From NCBI GenBank assembly GCA_003643835.1, contig QMKX01000012.1:1-47745 (forward strand): a DNA stretch of 47,745 nucleotides, written 5' to 3'. This document shows, in pieces, positions 19,859-29,051 of the stretch; the first letter of the stretch is position 1, and every line of letters starts with the position of its first letter. The notes under the pieces are model-generated. The model was not told the origin of the DNA and ran no database searches. It saw only the letters and a list, made by a program, of their open reading frames with translations. Source of the DNA: Campylobacterota bacterium (GTDB taxonomy: Bacteria > Campylobacterota > Campylobacteria > Campylobacterales > Arcobacteraceae). A program made the position numbers and the translations under genes.

Positions 19859-20433
19859 TTACTTACCTTTATTTTGCCTATTGCACCATTTGGTCCAGAT
19901 ACAGAACCTTTAAGCACCAATATATTTGTAGTTTTGTCAAAAGATATAATATTGCTTTTGACACTACTTGTAGTGTTACCGTGTTGGCCTGGCATCTTTT
20001 TACCCGGCATCACTCGTCCTGGCCACTCTGCGTTACCTATAGAGCCAGTTCTTTTGCCCATACGGTGTCCATGGCTTGCGCGCCCACCTGCAAAGTTCCA
20101 TCGCTTGACTACACCTGTGAAGCCTCTACCTTTTGTTGTAAATGTAGTTTTTAATGTTTTTGATTCTTCTAATGGTTTCACATCTATATCGCCTGCCTCT
20201 TCATTTGCTACAAATAAACTTGCAAATCTGTTAAACTCTTTGCTTAGGTTGTATTTTTTCTGTTTACCTCGTATTGCTTTGTTTATTTTTTTGCCTTTTG
20301 TATATGATACGACAGATTTCCCGTCTTTGTTGACTTCACATACTTTTGTGTTTAAAACTTTCAGCAATGTAACACCAACAGAAGGAACATCCATAGTTCT
20401 GCTCATGCCAATTTTTTCTACTATAAACTCCAT
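19855..20433 (-). CDS. rplC: 50S ribosomal protein L3
   Basis: This 192-residue protein starts [15 protein letters not shown]. The core motif [20 protein letters not shown] and then [10 protein letters not shown] is characteristic, including the Gln that is methylated in E. coli. It lies 6 bp after rpsJ. Confidence 0.96.
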   Translation of the reverse strand: MEFIVEKIGMSRTMDVPSVGVTLLKVLNTKVCEVNKDGKSVVSYTKGKKINKAIRGKQKKYNLSKEFNRFASLFVANEEAGDIDVKPLEESKTLKTTFTTKGRGFTGVVKRWNFAGGRASHGHRMGKRTGSIGNAEWPGRVMPGKKMPGQHGNTTSSVKSNIISFDKTTNILVLKGSVSGPNGAIGKIKVSK

Positions 20434-20439
20434 TTGTCC

Positions 20440-20754
20440 TTACTCCTTGTCCATTGATCTAACTTCTACATTTACTTCTGGAGCTAAATCCAACTTCATA
20501 AGTGAGTCAACTGTATCTGGAGTTGATGATATGATATCTACTACTCTTGTATGCACTCTTATCTCGAACTGCTCGCGACTATCTTTGTTTACATGTGGTG
20601 ATTTAAGCACTGTGTATTTTCGTCTTTTTGTAGGCATTGGTATTGGACCTACCAATTGAGCGCCTGTTCGTTTGACTGCATCTACTATCGATGCTATAGA
20701 TCTATCAAGCACGCGGTGGTCATATGCTTTTAGTCTCAATCGTATTTTCTCCAT
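20440..20754 (-). CDS. rpsJ: 30S ribosomal protein S10
   Basis: It is the first gene of the S10-spc operon. The 104-residue protein starts [17 protein letters not shown] and contains [20 protein letters not shown]. The frame is open to 20778, but the ATG at 20754 has AAAAGGAAACAG directly upstream and gives the standard N-terminus. In E. coli, S10 also acts in transcription antitermination (NusE). A leader hairpin and -10 box lie upstream. Confidence 0.97.
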   Translation of the reverse strand: MEKIRLRLKAYDHRVLDRSIASIVDAVKRTGAQLVGPIPMPTKRRKYTVLKSPHVNKDSREQFEIRVHTRVVDIISSTPDTVDSLMKLDLAPEVNVEVRSMDKE

Positions 20755-20769
20755 CTGTTTCCTTTTTAA

Positions 20770-20803
20770 AATCCGCACAACAATAAGTTTTGTTGATTGG
20801 ATT
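20770..20803 (-). promoter_or_regulatory. Hairpin in the 5' leader of the S10 operon
   Basis: On the minus strand, AATCC-AAT-CAACAA-AACTTA-TTGTTG-TGC-GGATT forms two stems (5 and 6 bp) separated by a 3-by-3 internal loop, with a 6-base loop. It lies between the -10 box and the ribosome binding site and ends 15 bases before the rpsJ ATG. It could be an autoregulatory site for a ribosomal protein or a stability element. The structure is read by eye. Confidence 0.5.
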
Positions 20804-20818
20804 TAAATTTTGTAAGCC

Positions 20819-20824
20819 ATTATA
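20819..20824 (-). promoter_or_regulatory. -10 box of the S10-spc operon
   Basis: The minus strand reads TATAAT in TTTTTTGATATAATGGC, 64 bases upstream of the rpsJ ATG. T-rich DNA precedes it and no -35 is visible. Transcription from here would include the leader hairpin. Confidence 0.65.
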
Positions 20825-20882
20825 TCAAAAAATATTTAAATTTTCCTATATTATGGTAATTTTGAGAAAATTAAGGAAAATT

Positions 20883-20905
20883 TGTGTCCTTAAATTAAGG
20901 ACACA
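20883..20905. promoter_or_regulatory. Perfect 11-bp palindrome between metH and the S10 operon
   Basis: The arms TGTGTCCTTAA and TTAAGGACACA are exact inverted copies around a single A. A partial extra copy (AATTAAGGA) lies just to the left at 20869-20877. The near-absence of a loop favours a protein-binding operator over an RNA hairpin, but a metH terminator is possible. It lies about 107 bp after the metH stop and about 59 bp upstream of the S10 -10 box. Confidence 0.5.
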
Positions 20906-21011
20906 CAATACAAAAAATGAGAAATTGAACATCTGAAAAAATTATAATCTCTTTGAAACATAAAATTTGTTCGGCAAATCGTTCAGTTTATCAACTAATG
21001 AAAAAATAACT

Positions 21012-24000
21012 TCAAACACTAAAATATTTAGCTTCAATATTTGCTGATACGATAGCACATGTGCTTTGTTCTGGGTGCATTTGGTGCGTTTCACTCAAGC
21101 TTATACCATATCTTTGTGGTTTAAGCAAGTCAAATATTGTTTCATTTAGAGATAGGTCAGGACAGGCCATATATCCAGGACTGTATCTACGACCTTGATA
21201 ACCTTTCATCTTGACATCGCTTAAGACAGCTTTTTCGTTTTTGGTTATACCGAGCTCTATTCTTATTTGTTTGTGTAAAATCTCTGCTGTAGCTTCGGCG
21301 AGCTCCACACCAAGCCCGTGAACTTGATAGTATTTGCTAAACTCTCCTGCTTCGTATATCGCTTTTTCATAATTTGTTATATTTAATCCAGCACTTGCAA
21401 AAGTCAAAGCCACTACATCGTATTGGTCACTTTTAAAATAATCTGCCACAGATCTATGTGGCGAGATACCTTGTCGCGGAAAGTTAAAAGTGGCTACCTT
21501 ATCAAAATTTTCATCATATATATTTAGTTTATCATTTTCACTTTTGCATCTAAAGTATCCATATATAGCTATTGGGTCAAACACATTGTTTTTTATAAAC
21601 TCTTGTTTATATTTCTCAAAAAGCGGGTCTAATGTTTGTTTTTCATAGTTTAGAAACTCTTGGGTATTTTTTTTGCCTCTTTTATATGCCCACCTTTGAC
21701 GATATAACACTCTTCTATCTATCCAATTAAAAGCCAATGCTTTGTCTAAAGTTTTATGAAAATCTTTATAAGACCAAAATGGTGCTTTAAAATTATGATT
21801 GTTTTCCAGTAGTATTGGTTTGTCTTTTGTTTTGTCGAACAATTTTTTTGGTTTTTTTGGTTTTATTTCGAATTTATTTGCTTTTTTGTCAGCATCAAGC
21901 CATACATCAAGCACGCCACCTGCTTGAATTCTCTGCATCGCTACGACACCATCAAAGGCATCTCTACAATAAAATATTGCGCCTTTATAAAAAGGCCTAC
22001 AAAAATTATCTACAAAATCTTTAGTCAAAGCTGCGCCACCCAATAATACAGGTGTAGCTATATTTTGTTTTTTTAGTTCTATCAAGTTTGCTTTCATCTC
22101 GTTTGTTGATTTTACAAGCAAACCACTCATACCAATAGCATCGGCTTTGTGTGAATTAAAACTTTTTATAAAATCACCAACAGCTACTTTGATACCGATA
22201 TTTATAATATCAAAACCATTATTGCTCAATATAATATCCACAAGATTTTTGCCTACATCGTGCACATCACCTTTGACGGTGCCTATTATCAATTTTGATT
22301 TTGTTTTGCATTCTTTTTTTGGTAAATATGGGTTTAACTTGTCTACACACGCTTTCATACACTCAGCACTTTGCAACACGAAAGGTAGTTGCATCTGTCC
22401 GCTACCAAACAACACTCCAATACTTTTCATACCATCAATTAACCACTCATTGACTATAGTTTGTGCTGGTATTTTGTCTTTTAATTTTAAAGCAAGCGGT
22501 ATCAGTCTTTGTTTGTCACCCTCTTTTAGCAGATAAATTATTTGCTGTTTACTACTCAAACTATCTAACTCGTCTTTGCTTTTTTGTTTTATGTGTTCTG
22601 TTTTGTCAAAATGCTCTATAAAATCAAAAAGAGGGTCGCTTTCGATACGCTTGTTAAATATCAGGTTTTCACATATTGTTATGTTTTTTTTGTTTATTTT
22701 TTCATAAGGCAAGATATGTTTTACATTGACTATCGCACTACTTAAGCCTGCTTTTTTACAATGGTGTAAATACACGGAGTTTAGATAAATTCTAGCATCT
22801 TTGTCAAGCCCAAATGATATATTTGACAAACCTAGAGTTGTGCTAACTTGTGGGTATTTTTGGCTAAACTCTTTTATAGCGTTGATTGTCTCAACTCCTG
22901 CATCAAAATACTGCTCTTCGCCACTACCTATGGTAAATACAAGCATATCAAATATCAAGTTTTTTGGGTTTATGCCGTGAATTTTGGTAGCTCTTTCATA
23001 TATTCTTGTAGCTATATCTACTTTTCTTTTGCAAGTTTTTGCCATAGAGTCTTCATCTATACTCAAGCATACCAAAGCTGTGCCAAATTTTTTAGCAAGT
23101 GAGCAAATAGCATCAAATCTTTGCTCACCATCTTCAAAATTCACAGAGTTTAATATAGGCTTGCCACCTATAAGTTTAAGCGAAGCTTCCAAAGCTAACA
23201 GCTGTGTAGAATCAGGCATAAGCGGTAAAACTATCTTTTGGCTGTATAACGATATCACCTTTTTCATATCTTCAGTTTCATCGCGTCCTGCGTAACCCAC
23301 ACTTACATCAAGCACATCTGCTTTGTCTCTTGTTTGTTGCTGAGCTATAGTCAAAGTGCCATCAAAATCCTCATTTTTTAAAATATCTTTAAATGCTTTA
23401 CTGCCAGTTGCGTTGCTTCTTTCACCAATTTTTAGATAATTTTCTTTTGGTTTTAGCTCTTTTGTCGTAAATAACGATGCCACCATATTTGTGTCTGTTT
23501 TTTTCACTGGTTTTGGCTTGATGTGCTGTGTAGCTTCACTCAAAGCTTTTATATGCTCTGGTGTTGTGCCACAACAACCACCCAAAAATGCAACACCATC
23601 AAAGTTCAAAAACTGTTTTTGTATTGTAGCAAACTGCTCTGGTTTCATAGGATAAACAAATGTCCCACCGACATTTTCTGGCAATCCAGCATTTGCATGT
23701 ATAGATATAGGTAGATTTGAATTGTCACAAAAAATTTGTATGTGTTGCGCCACTTCAATAGGACCAGTGCCACAATTAAATCCAAGCGAAAGTATATCAA
23801 ATGGCTCAAGTATTGTTGCTATTGTTTTAGTATCTGTGCCTATAAGCATAGCTCCAGATAACTCGATAGTCACAGATACCATCACTGGTATTTGTGGAGC
23901 TGTGTCGTTTAGAGCATGAATACCGGCTTTTATTTGTAGTGGATCTTGGCAAGTTTCAAGCAAAAATATATCTACTGCTCCGTCTTTTAGTGCTTGTGCT

Positions 24001-24440
24001 GTTTGACAGTATCCTTGATACATTTTATCATAACTTATGTGTCCAAGTGATGGTAGTTTGGTGCCAGGTCCTATGCAACCTAATACATATTTTTCATCTT
24101 TTTGATTGTGATATTTTTCACATAACTCTTTGGCTATTTTTGCAGCTTTGTATGCTATATCGTAAGTTTGATTTTCTAAACCATAATCCTGCAATACCCA
24201 TGGTATTGCACCAAATGTATTTGTCTTGATTAGGTTTGCACCAGCTTTGATGTATTGTTCATGCATGTTGTGTATTATATTTGGTGCTGTCAAATTAAGT
24301 AGTTCGTTGCACCCTTCGCAATTTAACTTACCAAAGTTCCACAAAGATGAAGCTATATTCGTCTTTTGTATCATGGTGCCCATGGCACCATCTATTATAA
24401 GTGGTTTTCGTTTGATTGAGTTTAAAATTTTGCTTTTCAT
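21012..24440 (-). CDS. metH: Cobalamin-dependent methionine synthase
   Basis: It transfers a methyl group from methyltetrahydrofolate through cobalamin to homocysteine. The 1142-residue protein has all four modules. The homocysteine domain spans about 1-305, with zinc ligands C223, C289 and C290 in FNCGTGP and GGCCGTTPEH. The pterin domain is about 335-590 (KIGERSNATGSKAF). The cap and B12 domains are about 625-860, with D725-x-H727-x2-G730 in KGDVHDVGKNL. The reactivation domain is about 900-1142 (RYSPGYMACPDLS, ETHQMHPEQSTCAI). Reactivation would need a reductase encoded elsewhere. It is a single gene with no coupled neighbour; the ribosome binding site is weak and no B12 riboswitch was recognised in the short 64-bp gap to hpf. 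Confidence 0.97.
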   Translation of the reverse strand: MKSKILNSIKRKPLIIDGAMGTMIQKTNIASSLWNFGKLNCEGCNELLNLTAPNIIHNMHEQYIKAGANLIKTNTFGAIPWVLQDYGLENQTYDIAYKAAKIAKELCEKYHNQKDEKYVLGCIGPGTKLPSLGHISYDKMYQGYCQTAQALKDGAVDIFLLETCQDPLQIKAGIHALNDTAPQIPVMVSVTIELSGAMLIGTDTKTIATILEPFDILSLGFNCGTGPIEVAQHIQIFCDNSNLPISIHANAGLPENVGGTFVYPMKPEQFATIQKQFLNFDGVAFLGGCCGTTPEHIKALSEATQHIKPKPVKKTDTNMVASLFTTKELKPKENYLKIGERSNATGSKAFKDILKNEDFDGTLTIAQQQTRDKADVLDVSVGYAGRDETEDMKKVISLYSQKIVLPLMPDSTQLLALEASLKLIGGKPILNSVNFEDGEQRFDAICSLAKKFGTALVCLSIDEDSMAKTCKRKVDIATRIYERATKIHGINPKNLIFDMLVFTIGSGEEQYFDAGVETINAIKEFSQKYPQVSTTLGLSNISFGLDKDARIYLNSVYLHHCKKAGLSSAIVNVKHILPYEKINKKNITICENLIFNKRIESDPLFDFIEHFDKTEHIKQKSKDELDSLSSKQQIIYLLKEGDKQRLIPLALKLKDKIPAQTIVNEWLIDGMKSIGVLFGSGQMQLPFVLQSAECMKACVDKLNPYLPKKECKTKSKLIIGTVKGDVHDVGKNLVDIILSNNGFDIINIGIKVAVGDFIKSFNSHKADAIGMSGLLVKSTNEMKANLIELKKQNIATPVLLGGAALTKDFVDNFCRPFYKGAIFYCRDAFDGVVAMQRIQAGGVLDVWLDADKKANKFEIKPKKPKKLFDKTKDKPILLENNHNFKAPFWSYKDFHKTLDKALAFNWIDRRVLYRQRWAYKRGKKNTQEFLNYEKQTLDPLFEKYKQEFIKNNVFDPIAIYGYFRCKSENDKLNIYDENFDKVATFNFPRQGISPHRSVADYFKSDQYDVVALTFASAGLNITNYEKAIYEAGEFSKYYQVHGLGVELAEATAEILHKQIRIELGITKNEKAVLSDVKMKGYQGRRYSPGYMACPDLSLNETIFDLLKPQRYGISLSETHQMHPEQSTCAIVSANIEAKYFSV

Positions 24441-24474
24441 AAGAGCATTTTACTTAAAATTTATAAAACTACGA

Positions 24475-24480
24475 TACAAT
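24475..24480 (+). promoter_or_regulatory. Probable -10 box for hpf
   Basis: TACAAT in CTACGATACAATTG lies 24 bases before the ATG at 24505. Upstream DNA is A/T-rich. It would lie in the gap between the divergent metH and hpf genes. Confidence 0.45.
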
Positions 24481-24504
24481 TGTTTTGAAAAACAAGGAGT
24501 GATT

Positions 24505-24864
24505 ATGAATACGACTATAGTAGGACGGCATATAAAAATTGATGATGACACAAAGAAGTTCATAAACAACACAAGTGCGAACTTCCAAAAATATCACTTG
24601 GATATCATATCGGTTAATTCAATTGTATCAAAAGATGAGGCTCAAAAAACATCTGTGATATCATTTGAGTTTGTTATAAATGTAGCAAATTTAGATACCA
24701 TAGTCATCAAGCAAAAAGACAAAGATCTGCATAAAGCTATAGAAGTAGCAGCCCAAAGAGTAGCAAAAATACTAAGAAGACATCACGATAAAATAACATC
24801 GCACGATGCCACAAAACTAAGTAAGGCATTTGAAGAAAAAGCACAAGATGATATTGACAAATAA
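24505..24864 (+). CDS. hpf: Ribosome hibernation promoting factor (short form)
   Basis: This 119-residue protein has the HPF/RaiA fold: MNTTIVGRHIKIDDDTKKFI at the start and a basic helix with VAAQRVAKILRRHHDKI in the second half. Such proteins bind the 30S subunit in stationary phase and promote inactive ribosomes. It lacks the long C-terminal dimerisation domain. The frame is open back to 24226, but the ATG at 24505 follows AAGGAG and gives the family N-terminus. Confidence 0.88.
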   Translation: MNTTIVGRHIKIDDDTKKFINNTSANFQKYHLDIISVNSIVSKDEAQKTSVISFEFVINVANLDTIVIKQKDKDLHKAIEVAAQRVAKILRRHHDKITSHDATKLSKAFEEKAQDDIDK

Positions 24865-24968
24865 ATTTCTTATACTTATCAAATCATATGACAGCACTTG
24901 ATAAACAAAAAAAATAACTTTTTTTTGACTATTTATTTAATTTATAGGTTTGTTTTATAATTTTATGT

Positions 24969-24974
24969 TATAAT
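24969..24974 (+). promoter_or_regulatory. -10 box for the symporter operon
   Basis: TATAAT in TTTTATGTTATAATTCC is preceded by repeated T-rich stretches. It lies 57 bases before the ATG at 25032, which has AAGGAG as ribosome binding site. Confidence 0.65.
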
Positions 24975-25031
24975 TCCACAAGATATTTTTAGCTTTTTCT
25001 AAATATATCTTAAGACACAAAAGGAGTTTGT

Positions 25032-25286
25032 ATGGATGCTATAAAAGCACAGGAGTATTGGAAAGAGAATATCTCAACGATACTCAAACTTTTAGCTGTT
25101 TGGTTTATTGTCTCGCTTGGATGTGGGGTATTGTTTATCAATCAGTTAAATATGATAGAGATAAGTGGAGTTAAATTAGGTTTCTGGTTTGCTCAACAAG
25201 GTTCAATTTATATATTTGTGATACTTATATTTGTATATGTATCAATGATGAAAAAAATTGACGAAAAATATAATGTAGACGAGTAA
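25032..25286 (+). CDS. DUF4212 small membrane subunit of a sodium:solute symporter
   Basis: This 84-residue protein has two transmembrane segments (about 15-38 and 50-72) with a short loop containing GVKLGFWFAQQGSIY, the typical DUF4212 signature. Family members are encoded directly ahead of VC2705-type symporters and are thought to be their small subunit. The symporter gene follows after 9 bp with its own AAGGAG. Confidence 0.88.
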   Translation: MDAIKAQEYWKENISTILKLLAVWFIVSLGCGVLFINQLNMIEISGVKLGFWFAQQGSIYIFVILIFVYVSMMKKIDEKYNVDE

Positions 25287-25295
25287 GGAGATATT

Positions 25296-27191
25296 ATGGA
25301 ATTACAAGGTTTAATATATCTATTTGTAGGAATATCTTTTGCTTTATATATAGGTATTGCTATATGGAGCAAAGCGGGTTCTACAAAAGATTTTTATGTA
25401 GCAGGTGGAGGAGTGCCTCCTATCGCAAATGGTATGGCAACAGCAGCAGACTGGATGAGTGCTGCTTCATTTATATCTTTGGCTGGTATTATAGCTTTCA
25501 AAGGTAGTGATGGTGGTGCATATCTTATGGGCTGGACTGGTGGATATGTGCTTTTGGCTATGCTTTTGGCACCATATTTGAGAAAATTTGGTAAATTTAC
25601 AGTGCCTGATTTTGTAGGCGATAGATACTACTCTGACTTAGCGAGAACTGTTGCTGTTATAGCTGTGATATTTATATCATTTACTTATGTTGCAGGTCAA
25701 ATGAGAGGTGTTGGAATTGTATTTTCAAGATTTTTGCAAGTTGATGTAAATACAGGAGTGATGATTGGTATGGGTATTGTATTTATATACTCTGTGCTTG
25801 GTGGTATGAAAGGTATTACTTATACACAAGTAGCACAATATTGTGTTATGATATTTGCTTTTACAGTTCCTGCGATTTTTCTTTCGCTTCAAGTTACTGA
25901 TACATTTTTGCCACAACTTGGTATTTTTGCTCAAACGGCCTTTGCTTTTGATGATGGTGTCAAGATGATACCAGAAGGCACCTATTTGATGCATGCACTT
26001 GACCAAGCTGTCAATGACTTAGGATTTAATAACTACACAGATCCAGGCAATATATTTAATATGTTTATGCTAACAGTTGTGCTTATGGCAGGAACTGCTG
26101 GATTGCCACATGTGATTGTGCGATTTTTTACAGTGCCAAAAGTCAAAGATGCCAGAGTTAGTGCTGGCTGGGCTTTAGTGTTTATCGCTATTATGTATAC
26201 ATCTATATCTTCTGTTGCTGCATTTTCGAGAGTAAATCTCATAAACAATGTTCAAAATGTAGAGTACGCAAAATTTGTAAGTGGCTCACAACTAAGAGCG
26301 GACGGAACTGTCAATAGTGGTGCTTGGTTTAAAACTTGGGAAAATGGTGGCTTATTAGCTTGGAATGATAGAAATGGCGATGGCAAAATTCAATATGCAG
26401 CTGGTGCAGCGTTTGATGGAGCTAAAGGCAAACCAAAATTCGATGGTGAAAAAAGAGGCGAACATGGTCAAAGACTTACTACAAATGCTAAAGGTCAAGC
26501 CGAACAAGCACAACTTACAAAAAATAACGGCATAGCAAATGAGATATATGTAGATAGAGATATCATGGTTTTAGCAAACCCAGAGATTGCACACCTGCCA
26601 AATTGGGTTATTGCACTTATGGCTGCTGGTGGATTGGCTGCTGCTTTATCTACTGCTGCTGGTTTGTTGTTGGTTATATCATCATCTATATCACACGATT
26701 TGTTTGGACAAGTTATTTACAAAGACAAAAAAACAGGACAAACTACATTGAGCGAAAAAAATGAGTTGGCATTGGCAAGAGCTGCTGCTGTTGTAGCTAT
26801 AGGGGTGGCTGGCTATTTAGGTATAAACCCTCCTGGATTTGTAGCACAAGTTGTTGCATTTGCATTTGGTTTGGCTGCTGCTTCATTTTTCCCTGTGATT
26901 ATTTTGGGAATTTTTGACAAAAGAATGAACAAAGAAGGTGCGATAGCAGGTATGGCTATAGGATTGTCATTTACATTTATCTATATAGCATACTTTGTAT
27001 TTTGGGGTGGAAACAAGGCTGACTATCTGTTTGGAATAGCACCTACAGGTATAGGAACAATAGGTATGATAATTCACTTCGCAGTGGCATTTGTTGTATC
27101 TCGTGCGACACCACCGCCACCAAAAGAGATTCAAGATATGGTTGAAAATATCAGAGTCCCGATGGGTGCTGGTAAAGCATCTGCTCATTAA
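25296..27191 (+). CDS. Sodium:solute symporter, VC2705 type, with EF-hand-like insert
   Basis: This 631-residue protein of the SSS family has about 13 transmembrane segments. ADWMSAASFISLAGI and the VLGGMKGITYTQVAQY segment are family-typical. The substrate is not fixed by sequence; relatives are acetate or other short-carboxylate transporters, and the DUF294 gene downstream supports that. Residues about 319-432 are a hydrophilic insert between two membrane helices; it contains D358-RNGDGKIQY, which resembles a calcium-binding EF-hand loop. The frame is intact. Confidence 0.88.
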   Translation: MELQGLIYLFVGISFALYIGIAIWSKAGSTKDFYVAGGGVPPIANGMATAADWMSAASFISLAGIIAFKGSDGGAYLMGWTGGYVLLAMLLAPYLRKFGKFTVPDFVGDRYYSDLARTVAVIAVIFISFTYVAGQMRGVGIVFSRFLQVDVNTGVMIGMGIVFIYSVLGGMKGITYTQVAQYCVMIFAFTVPAIFLSLQVTDTFLPQLGIFAQTAFAFDDGVKMIPEGTYLMHALDQAVNDLGFNNYTDPGNIFNMFMLTVVLMAGTAGLPHVIVRFFTVPKVKDARVSAGWALVFIAIMYTSISSVAAFSRVNLINNVQNVEYAKFVSGSQLRADGTVNSGAWFKTWENGGLLAWNDRNGDGKIQYAAGAAFDGAKGKPKFDGEKRGEHGQRLTTNAKGQAEQAQLTKNNGIANEIYVDRDIMVLANPEIAHLPNWVIALMAAGGLAAALSTAAGLLLVISSSISHDLFGQVIYKDKKTGQTTLSEKNELALARAAAVVAIGVAGYLGINPPGFVAQVVAFAFGLAAASFFPVIILGIFDKRMNKEGAIAGMAIGLSFTFIYIAYFVFWGGNKADYLFGIAPTGIGTIGMIIHFAVAFVVSRATPPPPKEIQDMVENIRVPMGAGKASAH

Positions 27192-27198
27192 GTATATA

Positions 27199-27225
27199 CA
27201 AGGCGAGAATAAATTTCTCTCCTTG
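27199..27225 (+). other. Intergenic hairpin between symporter and DUF294 genes
   Basis: CAAGG-C-GAGAA-TAAAT-TTCTC-T-CCTTG forms a stem of 5+5 bp with one C/T mismatch and a 5-base loop. It starts 7 bases after the symporter stop and ends 11 bases before the next ATG. No T-run follows, so it is probably an mRNA-stability or partial attenuation element rather than a full terminator. Confidence 0.45.
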
Positions 27226-27236
27226 TTGGAATTAGT

Positions 27237-29051
27237 ATGAGCTTACACAACCAAAAAGAGTTTCTAAGCTCGCATCACCCTTTCGATAAGTTAAGTGAAT
27301 TTGAGTTAAATCTTTGTTTGAAAAACATTGATATTGGTTATTATGCCAAAGATAATGTCATAATATCGCCAACAAAAATATCAGATAAATTTTTTATCAT
27401 CATAAAGGGTGAGGTCAATGAATACAACGATGATGTTTTGACATCTGTTTATCATATAGATGACAGTTTTGATGCTGATTCGTTGATATCAAACCAAACA
27501 AAAAGTTATTTTAAGATATCAGAAGATTTGATATGCTATGAATTGAACAAAAAGATATTTTTGAAACTGCTTGAACTAAATAGCAAATTTAAGGAGTTTT
27601 ATCTTCAAGACTTGTCAAATAGACTACAATCACTAAAAACAAAACAATACGACAACGATATGTCAAGTTTTATGGTCTCGCGAATAAGCGAACTGTATTT
27701 GCACAAAGCTTGTGTAGTAAGTGGAGATACAATACTAAAAGATGCTATCACAAAATCATTGGAATACAAAACATCTACTATCGTTGTAGAACATGATGAA
27801 AAATATGGTATTATCACTGATTCTGTTTTGAAAAAAGAGGTGTTATTAAAGGGTGCCAACCTTTTGATAAAATCTTTTTCTATAGCAAATTTTCCTCTCA
27901 TATGTGTCAAATATGACGATTTTTTATTTCAAGCGCTTTTAACTATAACTAAACACACTATCAAAAGAATAGGTGTCATAAAAGATGGCAAACTTATAGG
28001 AACAGTAGATCAAATAGACATACTTAGCTATTTTGCGAACCACATACACCTAATAGCAAATCAAATATCAAAAGCTACCACCACACAAGAGCTTCAAAAA
28101 GCAAGCTTAAGTATCATCAAAACTGTGCGGTCTTTATCAAGCAAGGGTGTGAGCACTACATATATAGCCAAAATGGTAGCTCAGCTAAATAGTAAAATAT
28201 ACGAAAAACTTTTTGCTTTGATGGTGCCTGAGGATTTGCAAAATAGTTGCGCTTTACTGATAATGGGTAGCGAAGGTAGAGACGAACAAATACTTAAAAC
28301 AGACCAAGACAATGCTTTGATAATCAACAACAACACTGATACTAAACTATATGAGCCACATATGCAAGAGTTTTGCAAAAAGCTTATAGAGTTTGGATTT
28401 CCAAAATGCGATGGCGATATTATGGTGACAAATAGTTATTGGAGAAAAAGTCAAAAAGATTTTGAGTTGCAAATAGATAGCTGGATAAATGGTTCAAATA
28501 TGGAAGATTATATGAATATGGCTATATTTTTTGATGCTAAAGCAGTAGCTGGAGATGCTTCACTGCTCAAAAAACTCAAAAAAAAGTTATTTAAAAAAAT
28601 TCAAAATAAAGATGTCTATATGGCATACTTTGCTAAAGCGACTTTGACATTTGAGACACCTATAGGTTTGTTTTCAAATTTTATCACAAAAGATGACAAC
28701 ATAGACCTAAAAAAAGGAGCGATATTTGCTATAGTTCAAGGTGTTAGAGCTTTGTCGTTACGACACACAATCACTAAATTACCAACAATAGCAAGGATAA
28801 AAGAGCTAAACAAACAAGACATAATACCAAGAGATATGGCAAGTGAGCTTATAGAGGCATTTGAGTTGTTAGTCAGGCTTAAAACTCAAGCGCAGCTTGA
28901 CAAAATAGACAACAATATGCCAATCACAAACTCAATAAACCTGACAAATCTTACAAAAATTCAGCGAGATATGCTAAAAGATAGTTTTAAAATTGTAAAT
29001 AATTTTAAGAAATTTATATCAAACCACTTCAGACTTGACAACATATCATAA
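27237..29051 (+). CDS. DUF294 protein: cNMP-binding, CBS pair, nucleotidyltransferase
   Basis: This 604-residue cytoplasmic signalling protein has four domains in order: a cyclic-nucleotide-binding-like fold (about 10-125), two CBS motifs (about 145-270), a GlnD-like nucleotidyltransferase (about 280-440) and a C-terminal DUF294 substrate-binding domain (about 460-600). The transferase signature MGSEGRDEQILKTDQDNA, with a GS...DxD arrangement, is intact. By analogy to GlnD it may nucleotidylate a partner in response to nucleotide binding; the target is unknown. It is commonly found beside acetate symporters, as here. It overlaps the exonuclease start by 1 bp (TAATG). Confidence 0.88.
   Translation: MSLHNQKEFLSSHHPFDKLSEFELNLCLKNIDIGYYAKDNVIISPTKISDKFFIIIKGEVNEYNDDVLTSVYHIDDSFDADSLISNQTKSYFKISEDLICYELNKKIFLKLLELNSKFKEFYLQDLSNRLQSLKTKQYDNDMSSFMVSRISELYLHKACVVSGDTILKDAITKSLEYKTSTIVVEHDEKYGIITDSVLKKEVLLKGANLLIKSFSIANFPLICVKYDDFLFQALLTITKHTIKRIGVIKDGKLIGTVDQIDILSYFANHIHLIANQISKATTTQELQKASLSIIKTVRSLSSKGVSTTYIAKMVAQLNSKIYEKLFALMVPEDLQNSCALLIMGSEGRDEQILKTDQDNALIINNNTDTKLYEPHMQEFCKKLIEFGFPKCDGDIMVTNSYWRKSQKDFELQIDSWINGSNMEDYMNMAIFFDAKAVAGDASLLKKLKKKLFKKIQNKDVYMAYFAKATLTFETPIGLFSNFITKDDNIDLKKGAIFAIVQGVRALSLRHTITKLPTIARIKELNKQDIIPRDMASELIEAFELLVRLKTQAQLDKIDNNMPITNSINLTNLTKIQRDMLKDSFKIVNNFKKFISNHFRLDNIS

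Noticed and set aside
19844-20659. A 271-codon plus-strand open frame
   Set aside because: It is antisense to rplC and rpsJ, which are unmistakable; the open frame follows from their codon use.
20883-20905. Palindrome as a classical intrinsic terminator
   Set aside because: The loop would be one base and neither strand shows a clear T-run directly after the stem; listed as a regulatory site instead.
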